A stretch of 41,617 bases of DNA from Candidatus Cryptobacteroides intestinigallinarum (GTDB lineage Bacteria; Bacteroidota; Bacteroidia; Bacteroidales; UBA932): contig JADIMK010000073.1 of assembly GCA_017694785.1 (NCBI GenBank), positions 1-41,617 of the forward strand, written 5' to 3'. Within the stretch, counting starts at the first letter, position 1. Every line of letters begins with the position of its first letter. Both the position numbers and the translations under genes were made by a program. Shown piece after piece: positions 33,627 through 39,774 of this stretch. The notes beneath the pieces were generated by a model. It was not told where the DNA came from and ran no database searches. It saw nothing but the letters and a program-made list of their open reading frames with translations.

Positions 33627-34130
33627 ATGGATGATTTTGCAGCAATAGATTTCGAGACGGCAAACGAGCAGAAGAGCAGCGTATGCTCTGTCGGTATAGT
33701 AGTGGTGAGGGGAGGAGAGATAACAGATACTTTCTATAGCCTTATCCATCCTGAACCGGACTATTTCCAGTGGTTCTGCCAGAGGGTACATGGTCTTTCA
33801 CATGCAGACACTGATGATGCACCGGTCTTCCCTTATGTCTGGGAAAAGGTGGATCCTCTGATCAATGGGCTTCCCCTGGTAGCACACAACAGTCCGTTCG
33901 ACGAGGGATGCCTGAAGGCCGTGTTCCGTGTCTATCAGATGGATTATCCTGACTATGTCTTCTATGATACATGCCGGGCAGCACGCAGATACTTCGGACG
34001 TACCCTTCCCGACCACAAGCTTCCTACTGTCGCTGCAGCCTGCGGCTATGATCTCCAGACCCACCACCATGCCCTGGCTGATGCTGAAGCTTGTGCCCAT
34101 ATCGCTATGAAGATTTTTGAAAAAATCTGA
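33627..34130 (+). CDS. DnaQ-like 3'-5' exonuclease (DEDDh)
   Basis: The 167-residue protein is a stand-alone DEDDh exonuclease domain. Asp8 and Glu10 lie in AAIDFETA, Asp92 in AHNSPFDEGCL, and the His147/Asp152 pair in HHALADAEA. It resembles the proofreading epsilon-type domain and oligoribonuclease-like enzymes, and acts on single-stranded DNA or RNA ends. The whole protein is the catalytic domain, with no BRCT or helicase partner. The 99-base gap upstream holds an imperfect inverted repeat with CATGATGC/GCATCATG arms but no clear promoter. Confidence 0.88.
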   Translation: MDDFAAIDFETANEQKSSVCSVGIVVVRGGEITDTFYSLIHPEPDYFQWFCQRVHGLSHADTDDAPVFPYVWEKVDPLINGLPLVAHNSPFDEGCLKAVFRVYQMDYPDYVFYDTCRAARRYFGRTLPDHKLPTVAAACGYDLQTHHHALADAEACAHIAMKIFEKI

Positions 34131-34164
34131 AATATCCGGGGTTACAAGTTGCCGATAAATTTTA

Positions 34165-34172
34165 TACATTTG
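34165..34172 (+). promoter_or_regulatory. -7 box upstream of the efflux-pump remnant
   Basis: TACATTTG fits TAnnTTTG exactly. The 321 bases between the exonuclease and the TolC remnant hold no gene. Besides this box they contain a hairpin with a 7-bp stem (GCCGGAG 34347-34353 with CTCCGGC 34367-34373). A leader of about 270 bases would precede the remnant, perhaps once regulatory. Confidence 0.45.
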
Positions 34173-34451
34173 CGGCGATTTTCGAGGGAAGTTCCAGCAG
34201 AGGTCTTGTATAATGACATCCTGGACCCTATATGAAAGATATCAGAAATGTTACGTATAAAAGCTGCAAATATCCACAATATCAATAAGATCCATGATTT
34301 TCACTCATGGGGTGCAGCTGCATTGCTATAGCAGACGTAGACATTTGCCGGAGCAGTCTCTTCTGTCTCCGGCGGGACAGTCCATCCTGTCTCAGTAAAG
34401 TCCGCCGACGGGCGGCATATATTCAGAAACAAACAAATAAATCCAAATTGC

Positions 34452-34769
34452 ATGAGCAGAATAAAAGGGCTCACAGTACTGTGTTGCGTGGTACTGTGCA
34501 GCCGGATTACCTGTGCTGGACAGACAGTCATGGGCATAGATGAATTGTTCAGGCTTGCAGACGAGAACAGCACCAGCATACGGTCATACGAGACCGGAGC
34601 TGAGTCTGCGGACGAGGCCCTGAAGGCAGCGAAGGCGCAACGGCTTCCGGAAATAGGGATTTCTGTTTCAGCCAGCTATCTGGGAAACGGACGGCTCTGG
34701 GACAGGGATTTCACTTCCGGCATGAAGATCGACATTCCGCATTTCCCGGTACGGGGCTGCTGTAGATGA
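34452..34769 (+). pseudogene. 5' remnant of a TolC-family outer membrane efflux gene
   Basis: Signal peptide (about 1-23) and the first ~75 mature residues of a TolC/OprM-type protein survive: MGIDELFRLADENSTSIRSY, then ADEALKAAKAQRLPEIGISV and SYLGNGRLWDRDF, ending IPHF near base 34745. TolC proteins of Bacteroidetes efflux operons run about 430-480 residues. Here the frame loses homology after IPHF, reads seven unrelated residues and stops at 34769. The break leads straight into the 3' end of a different gene in another frame, so this is a deletion scar and not a complete gene. Confidence 0.75.
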
Positions 34770-35016
34770 TGTGGCCATATCACGTGACCCTGCCCAGATG
34801 GGAGGATTCATCGAGAGTTTCATGACAGGTATCATGGAGGTCAGCGTCAAGCAACTGTATGGGGTTGCTGCCTATGCGTGCATACTGCTTCTGCTTCTCT
34901 TCCTTCTGTATGATGCTCCTGTGAGACGCAGGCTCAAGCTCATGCCGGCCTGGAGGACAGTCAGGGATGAGATCGCTGCTTCGTTCAGACGGGAAACCCA
35001 GAAGAAGCAGATGTAG
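34747..35016 (+). pseudogene. 3' remnant of an MFS (EmrB/DHA2-type) drug-efflux gene
   Basis: From about 34747 the frame reads GAAVDDVAISRDPAQMGGFI, then a final membrane helix (LYGVAAYACILLLLLFLLYD), and ends in a basic cytoplasmic tail (APVRRRLKLMPAWRTVRDEI). This matches the C-terminal end of 14-helix MFS pumps that Bacteroidetes encode after a TolC and an HlyD/EmrA gene. About 90 of some 500+ codons remain; a GTG at 34771 is the only nearby start. It could at most make an ~81-residue one-helix peptide. Confidence 0.7.
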
Positions 35017-35095
35017 ATTTTTAAATTTCTGATTAACTTTCTTCCCTTTTCTGCTACCTGTATATGAAATCCGATACAGATGGAGGAAAGACATT

Positions 35096-35596
35096 ATGAC
35101 CAGGGAAGAATTCAGATTATTTTCAGCCGGAATACGAGGCAAGCTTATGACTCTTGTGGGACGGTTCCCCCAGGAGTCGCTGGCCCCGCTTTCGGCTGAA
35201 GATGTTGTACAGGACACCCTGGTCGTACTGTGGCAACTTATGGAGAAAGGATATCCGGTCAGAGATCCGGAAGCCTTGTCTGTCAAGATCGCTAAGAACC
35301 TGTGTGTAGCTGTCTACCGCAGGAAGAAGACCGGAACAGATCTTCCCGGTGAAGACATCTGCGGGGGATATTCTGCTACAGAGCGGACAGATGCATCGGA
35401 TATCATGCTGATCAAGGAGCGTCTATGCAGGAGACTTACTCCATCCCAGCGCAGTTACCTCTCGATGAGAAATGACCTGGGCCTTTCACTTGACGAGATA
35501 TCAGCAAGGACGGGACGCCCCAAATCAAGTATCAAGACAACGATTTCGACAGCACGGAGACTTCTTCTGAAGCTGCTGGAAAAGGAGGTATTATGA
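35096..35596 (+). CDS. ECF-type RNA polymerase sigma factor
   Basis: The 166-residue protein has sigma region 2 (about 10-75, with SAEDVVQDTLVVLWQLMEKG, the core-binding and -10 helix) and region 4 (about 112-160). Region 4 is a helix-turn-helix: LTPSQRSYLSMRNDLGLSLDEISARTG followed by SSIKTTISTARRLL. This is the compact ECF layout. Its stop overlaps the ATG of the next gene (ATGA at 35593-35596), which encodes a membrane protein of anti-sigma layout, so the pair is probably regulated together by an envelope signal. Upstream, TAAATTTC (35022-35029) is one base off the -7 consensus. Confidence 0.9.
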   Translation: MTREEFRLFSAGIRGKLMTLVGRFPQESLAPLSAEDVVQDTLVVLWQLMEKGYPVRDPEALSVKIAKNLCVAVYRRKKTGTDLPGEDICGGYSATERTDASDIMLIKERLCRRLTPSQRSYLSMRNDLGLSLDEISARTGRPKSSIKTTISTARRLLLKLLEKEVL

Positions 35597-36213
35597 CAAG
35601 GAAAGAAAATATGGCTGACAAGAATGTCCGCCGCAGGCTCATCACACGTTATCTTGATGCCATGACAGACCCGGAAGAGGAAAGGGCTCTTGCCGAATAT
35701 TTCTCTGGGAATGTCCCGGACGAAGATGAAAAGGCGTTTGCCAGACTCCTTGCCATGAGTGCCGCCGATCCTGCTTCAGATGAAGGAGCGGCTGAGTTCG
35801 ACCGGATAGTGTCCGGACGCAGGCACGTAAGGAGAGTATGGCTTGTACCTTCTCTGGTTGCCGCGTGCGCAGCCGTCTTGCTCCTGGTCGTGCTGTCTCC
35901 GGCATCGCATAGGAATTCCGCTCCAGGGACAGATCTGTCCCTGGGCCGGGATTCCGGTCCTTCGGCAGGTGTGCCTGTGGAGTCGTATGTGTCTTCGGAG
36001 ACTGCCAAGGGAGGAATCTCTCCTGTCGAGATGGCCTGTTGCCTGGACCAGGTCCTGGCCTTGTGCGGAGATGATGCCGCATCGGCAGATGCAAGGCCAT
36101 CGGGCAGTTCGGCACTGGTCACTGTGAATATGAAAGACGGAAGTTCAAGAAAATATTTCATGACGTTCGACAGCGGTGAAGGATCCGCATCGTTTGTCGC
36201 ACTGGATGAATGA
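35593..36213 (+). CDS. Probable anti-sigma factor, single-pass membrane protein
   Basis: The 206-residue protein has a cytoplasmic N-terminal ~80 residues with helices suited to sigma binding (RRRLITRYLDAMTDPEEERALAEYF; this resembles the start of many Bacteroidetes anti-sigma proteins). One membrane helix follows (about 83-101), then a periplasmic ~100-residue part ending in two short strands (SALVTVNMKDG, KYFMTFDS). It overlaps the ECF sigma gene by four bases. No CHCC zinc motif is present. The role as anti-sigma is inferred from layout and overlap. Confidence 0.7.
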   Translation: MTRKENMADKNVRRRLITRYLDAMTDPEEERALAEYFSGNVPDEDEKAFARLLAMSAADPASDEGAAEFDRIVSGRRHVRRVWLVPSLVAACAAVLLLVVLSPASHRNSAPGTDLSLGRDSGPSAGVPVESYVSSETAKGGISPVEMACCLDQVLALCGDDAASADARPSGSSALVTVNMKDGSSRKYFMTFDSGEGSASFVALDE

Positions 36214-36272
36214 ACTTCCTGCCTTAAGTATATAATCCTGTATTCAAACAAACTTATCAAAAGGGAGAAGAC

Positions 36273-36926
36273 ATGAACACACTCATTTTGACTTCATTGT
36301 GCGCACTCGCGCTTAATGCGTCCGCAAAACCGGCAGCAACGGATACTGTGGATATGTATATGATCGACAATGCAAAAGTTGAAAAATTCGACGGCTCGCA
36401 GCTGGTCGGCAAGACTATAGTCTCATACGATGTCCTGCTTGTCAAAGGAAAGCAGAAGGACGAGGTCATAAGGACGCATACGATCACTACACTTTCAGGC
36501 AAGATGCTGCAGCTGAAAGGGCAGCTGTCCGGCATCCATGTCAAGGACGGGACTGCAGCAAAAGGACCTGACGCTGAACTGCTGTATATCATCGACGGGG
36601 CAGAGGGAGATCCAGATTCCCTGGATCCTGAGAAAATAGTGGCGGTAGATGTCTACAAGGCGGGATCCGAGAAGGCTCTCTCCTATGGGGAGAAAGGCCG
36701 CAACGGGGTGATATCCATCACAACAGTTGAGGCAGCCGGGCGTAATTTACCTGAGTCTTCGCCCGTCATTGTCATCGATGGCAAGACAGCCACTTCTGAA
36801 GAGCTCTCTGCCGTTTCTCCGGAAGACATAGTGTCTGTGACAGTCTACAAGAACCGTGAGGATGTCCTCAGATATACCGACGATCCTTCCAGAAAAGTCA
36901 TAGTGGTAGTGACAAGGAAGAAATGA
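36273..36926 (+). CDS. Exported protein with two TonB-plug-like segments
   Basis: The 217-residue protein has a signal peptide (cleavage after ASA, residue 18). After a beta-rich part, it has a segment very like the plug domain of SusC-type TonB receptors: LYIIDG at 104-109, DPEKIVAVDVYKAGSEKALSYG, then GVISITT. A second, weaker copy follows 61 residues later: VIVIDG at 165-170, SPEDIVSVTVYKN, and a final KVIVVVTRKK. No beta-barrel follows, and the protein ends there. It lies 59 bases after the anti-sigma gene, so it may act in the same signalling pathway, for example as a periplasmic partner of the anti-sigma factor. Function unknown. Confidence 0.65.
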   Translation: MNTLILTSLCALALNASAKPAATDTVDMYMIDNAKVEKFDGSQLVGKTIVSYDVLLVKGKQKDEVIRTHTITTLSGKMLQLKGQLSGIHVKDGTAAKGPDAELLYIIDGAEGDPDSLDPEKIVAVDVYKAGSEKALSYGEKGRNGVISITTVEAAGRNLPESSPVIVIDGKTATSEELSAVSPEDIVSVTVYKNREDVLRYTDDPSRKVIVVVTRKK

Positions 36927-36957
36927 TCTCCGGAGACCTGGAGATAGAGAGTGCCCT

Positions 36958-36972
36958 AAAGTCATAGACTTT
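36958..36972. other. Short inverted repeat in the gene-free stretch
   Basis: AAAGTC and GACTTT are separated by ATA, about 30 bases after the plug-like gene. Together with the 147-bp element at 37079, it is the only structure seen in the 342-base gap 36927-37268, where no coding frame is convincing. Confidence 0.35.
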
Positions 36973-37078
36973 ACTGTCATTATATAATACGGTCAGGATG
37001 ATAAGATCAAGTGCTTCCTTTTTGTGGAGGCATATGGTCATCAATTGATAATCTTGCTGTCCGTTACTCTTGAGGGTA

Positions 37079-37225
37079 GGAAGAGGCTGTATTGAATCCG
37101 GAAAGGCGTGGCCGGCCGCGGCCTCGTGAGCGGCTCCCGACAGGATGGGTGAGACGGAGTCAAACCCGTCCGAAGGGTGGATGGAGGCGAAGCCGAAACC
37201 TTGACGCAGCAATACAGCCTCTTCC
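37079..37225. repeat. 147-bp element bounded by 16-bp perfect inverted repeats
   Basis: GGAAGAGGCTGTATTG (37079-37094) and its exact reverse complement (37210-37225) enclose 115 GC-rich bases. Inside is a second hairpin: GGATGGGT (37143-37150) with ACCCGTCC (37164-37171, one G-U), whose loop holds a GAC/GTC stem. There is also a GGCCGCGGCC palindrome near 37112. It could be a MITE-like mobile repeat or a structured RNA. I do not match it to a known riboswitch, 6S RNA, tmRNA or RNase P RNA. Flanks show no clear target-site duplication. Confidence 0.6.
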
Positions 37226-37268
37226 ATAAAAGAGAAACCGACCCGAAGGAAATGACAGCCGGCAGGGT

Positions 37269-37784
37269 CTAAAGCATCCTGCCGTATTTGAGCTCCTCGC
37301 CGGAAGGATCATATTCCTTCCGTTTGCCGACAGGCGGCGCAGAAAGTCTAATGCGGACCACAGCGGTCCTGCCAAGGCTTCTTGCGACCGCCTGTTCAAA
37401 TGCATCCATGTGCTGCGGCAGGAATCTCTGGCTTATTGCCCTGAGTGCCGCAATCTTTTCTTCATCTGAGGTGACGATTTCCGCTGTCCCGGAAGCGTAC
37501 GCCGACCTGTACTGGAGGGTGAACGATCCGTCCTTCGGTCCTACGGTAGGAGTGCATCTTGACACTGCTGAAAGGCTTACCTGAGGGTTTGCAGCTATTG
37601 CATCAAGCTTCTCTCCCTCAAGAGCACAATGGAAATACCATGTCATGTCATCCGTACATGCAAGCGACAGCGGCACTACATAGGGACTTCCGTCCGGACG
37701 TATGAATCCGACTGAAATATATGGAGCCCTGCGCATCGTTTCCAGAGCCCATGTGCTGTCCATTTCTCTGCTCTTCTTTCTCAT
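37269..37784 (-). CDS. Pyridoxamine 5'-phosphate oxidase-like flavoprotein (NimA-like)
   Basis: The 171-residue protein has the FMN-binding split-barrel layout: an N-terminal helix (WALETMRRAPYISVGFIRPDGSP) followed by strands YVVPLSLACTDD, TWYFHCALEGEKLDAIAANPQVSLSAV and the YASGTAEIV region. This matches the 5-nitroimidazole-reductase (Nim)/PPOX group common in Bacteroidetes. Members reduce nitro compounds or bind flavin or haem; whether this one gives nitroimidazole resistance cannot be told. ATG 37784 is supported by a -7 box at 37801-37808. It is divergent from sodB. Confidence 0.8.
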   Translation of the reverse strand: MRKKSREMDSTWALETMRRAPYISVGFIRPDGSPYVVPLSLACTDDMTWYFHCALEGEKLDAIAANPQVSLSAVSRCTPTVGPKDGSFTLQYRSAYASGTAEIVTSDEEKIAALRAISQRFLPQHMDAFEQAVARSLGRTAVVRIRLSAPPVGKRKEYDPSGEELKYGRML

Positions 37785-37800
37785 GGCTGTATTTTTTCTG

Positions 37801-37808
37801 CAAAGGTA
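37801..37808 (-). promoter_or_regulatory. -7 box for the NimA-like gene
   Basis: TACCTTTG on the minus strand fits TAnnTTTG and lies 17 bases before the start at 37784. No -33 TTTG is seen. Confidence 0.5.
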
Positions 37809-37852
37809 AGGTTTCATCCGCTCTTATTCTGCCGGATAAGGAGAAAATTCAT

Positions 37853-37860
37853 TATATTTG
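37853..37860 (+). promoter_or_regulatory. -7 box for sodB
   Basis: TATATTTG fits TAnnTTTG and lies 65 bases before the sodB ATG at 37925. It supports that start over in-frame codons further upstream, which overlap the divergent gene. Confidence 0.5.
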
Positions 37861-37924
37861 TATGGTCCATGTCCATTTGCGTCCCCGCAATATCAGGGCA
37901 GGACAACAGATAAATGTAATTGCC

Positions 37925-38500
37925 ATGAAACATCTTTTGCCACAGCTTCCTTATGCTCCGGATGCTCTTGCTCCGGCCATGAGCAGTGAGACCATCGCGT
38001 TTCACTATGGAAAACATCTCCAGACCTATATCGACAATCTCAACAAGCTGATTGCCGGCACTCCTTATGAGGATATGTCTCTGGAGGAGATTGTCTGCAA
38101 GGCCGATGGCGCAGTATTCAACAATGCCGCACAGACCTGGAACCATACATTCTTCTTTGAGACACTTACACCTGTGCCGGTGGAGATTCCTACGGTCCTT
38201 GCTGAGAAACTTTCGGCTTCTTTCGGCTCCACCGGGCAGTTCCTGGAGGAATTCAGCAAGGCTGCGGCAGGACTTTTCGGTTCAGGCTGGGCCTGGCTTG
38301 TGCAGGAAGGTGACGGCAGTCTTAAGATCGTGCAGAAGCAGAATGCCGGCAACCCGATGACCGACGGCGCTGTGCCTCTGCTGACTGTGGATGTATGGGA
38401 GCATGCCTACTACATCGATTACCGCAACCGCAGGGCTGACTACATCGCAGCGTGCCTGAGGCTCATCGACTGGAACAAAGTAGCAGCGCGCCTTTCCTGA
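37925..38500 (+). CDS. sodB: Superoxide dismutase, Fe/Mn family
   Basis: The 191-residue enzyme turns superoxide into oxygen and hydrogen peroxide. The four metal ligands are His27 (AFHYGKH), His74 (TWNHTFFF), Asp156 and His160 (DVWEHAYY). The N-terminal helical hairpin and the GSGWAWL motif are intact. Residues around the second shell fit the iron or cambialistic type usual in Bacteroides, but the metal cannot be fixed from sequence. ATG 37925 gives the family-like start MKHLLPQLPYAPDAL. sbcD starts 2 bases after its stop, so superoxide defence and DNA repair genes are co-transcribed. Confidence 0.95.
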   Translation: MKHLLPQLPYAPDALAPAMSSETIAFHYGKHLQTYIDNLNKLIAGTPYEDMSLEEIVCKADGAVFNNAAQTWNHTFFFETLTPVPVEIPTVLAEKLSASFGSTGQFLEEFSKAAAGLFGSGWAWLVQEGDGSLKIVQKQNAGNPMTDGAVPLLTVDVWEHAYYIDYRNRRADYIAACLRLIDWNKVAARLS

Positions 38501-38502
38501 GC

Positions 38503-39762
38503 ATGAGATTCATACATACCAGTGACTGGCATCTTGGCCAGATATTCAACGAGTACGACCGCTCCCCCGAACACGGAATGTTCCTGGGGGAGCTGGTTTC
38601 TATAGTAGGGGAGGAACAGCCGGATGCGCTTCTTGTGAGCGGAGACATATTCCACAATTCACTGCCTTCCGCCCAGAGCCAGAAGATGTTTACAGATGCG
38701 GTGCTTGCTCTCAGACAGACATGTCCGAGGATGAAGATAGTGATCACTGCAGGCAACCATGACGGCGGGGCAAGACTTGAGGCTGACCGCAATCTGTGGA
38801 AAAAGCTCGGAGTGACTGTAATCGGAGGCCTGTCACGGCGTGACGGGCATGCCGTGCTTGAAGACCATATAGTGGAGATCCCTTCGTCATCAGGAGAGGC
38901 TCCGGCAGGCTATGTCGTCGCTGTGCCTTATGTCTTCCGGCAGAACTATCCCCAGAGTCCTTATGCAGATGAAGTATCAGATGATAATGCAATCTCTTCC
39001 GCCTTGTCGCGTCAGAAGGCTTTCTATCTGGATCTGCTGTCGCATGTCAGGGCCTTGCAGGAAAAGAAATGTCCGGGAGAGGCTTCCCCTGTCGTGCTGA
39101 TGGCTCATCTCGCAGTCGCAGGCTGTGACATAAAAGGCCATGACGAGCCATTGGGAGGCATGGACTATACTCCGTCCGATGTCTTTCCAGAGGGCTATGA
39201 CTATCTTGCCCTGGGGCATATACATCATCCGCAGACTCTGAGGATGAAGCCTTACGCAAGATACAGCGGATCGCCGATTCCAATGAGTTTCGATGAGGAT
39301 TATCAGCACAGTGTATCGCTGGTGGAAGTCCATGCCGGAGGAAAAGTCTCTGTGCGCGAGATTCCGCTGCGCTGCCCTGTGCCTGTGCTCACAATTCCGG
39401 AAAAGCCTGTACCTTTCGACCAGGCTCTGGCCGCTCTTGAGCAGTTCCCTCAGGATAAATGTGCATATATACGTCTGAATGTGAAGATCTCGGACTATCT
39501 TCCCCAGAATGCTTCAGTCAAGGCATCCATGGCTTCAAAAGGAAAGGCATGCCGGTACTGCGGAATGAAAGTGGTGAAAGATGCTGCTATATCTCTGGAC
39601 AATGGCATGAATCTCAGTGTGGATGAGGTACGCACGCTTGATCCGGTGGAGATGGCTTCAATATATTACAGAGCCCGTTTCGGAGCAGAGATGGACGAGT
39701 CGCTTGGAGTCTTGCTCAGGGAGGTGGCGGATGAAATACGCCAGGAAGATGCCGGAAACTGA
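38503..39762 (+). CDS. sbcD: Exonuclease subunit SbcD
   Basis: SbcD (Mre11 homologue) is the Mn-dependent nuclease of the SbcCD complex that opens hairpins and trims DNA ends. The 419-residue protein has the metallophosphoesterase motifs in order: SDWHLGQ (residues near 7-13), SGDIFHN, TAGNHDGG, MAHLAVAG and ALGHIHHPQ. The C-terminal capping and SbcC-binding region follows. ATG 38503, 2 bases after sodB, gives the conserved MRFIHTSDWHLG start. sbcC begins 12 bases after its stop. Confidence 0.95.
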   Translation: MRFIHTSDWHLGQIFNEYDRSPEHGMFLGELVSIVGEEQPDALLVSGDIFHNSLPSAQSQKMFTDAVLALRQTCPRMKIVITAGNHDGGARLEADRNLWKKLGVTVIGGLSRRDGHAVLEDHIVEIPSSSGEAPAGYVVAVPYVFRQNYPQSPYADEVSDDNAISSALSRQKAFYLDLLSHVRALQEKKCPGEASPVVLMAHLAVAGCDIKGHDEPLGGMDYTPSDVFPEGYDYLALGHIHHPQTLRMKPYARYSGSPIPMSFDEDYQHSVSLVEVHAGGKVSVREIPLRCPVPVLTIPEKPVPFDQALAALEQFPQDKCAYIRLNVKISDYLPQNASVKASMASKGKACRYCGMKVVKDAAISLDNGMNLSVDEVRTLDPVEMASIYYRARFGAEMDESLGVLLREVADEIRQEDAGN

Positions 39763-39774
39763 AAAACAGAATAT

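Noticed and set aside
37079..37225. Identification as 6S RNA, cobalamin riboswitch, RNase P RNA or tmRNA
   Set aside because: None of the conserved sequence boxes of these families is present; only the closed-stem shape is suggestive.
36898..37227. Minus-strand 109-codon frame across the inverted-repeat element
   Set aside because: It overlaps the end of the plug-like gene, has no promoter, and its length is explained by the GC-rich element; no family resemblance.
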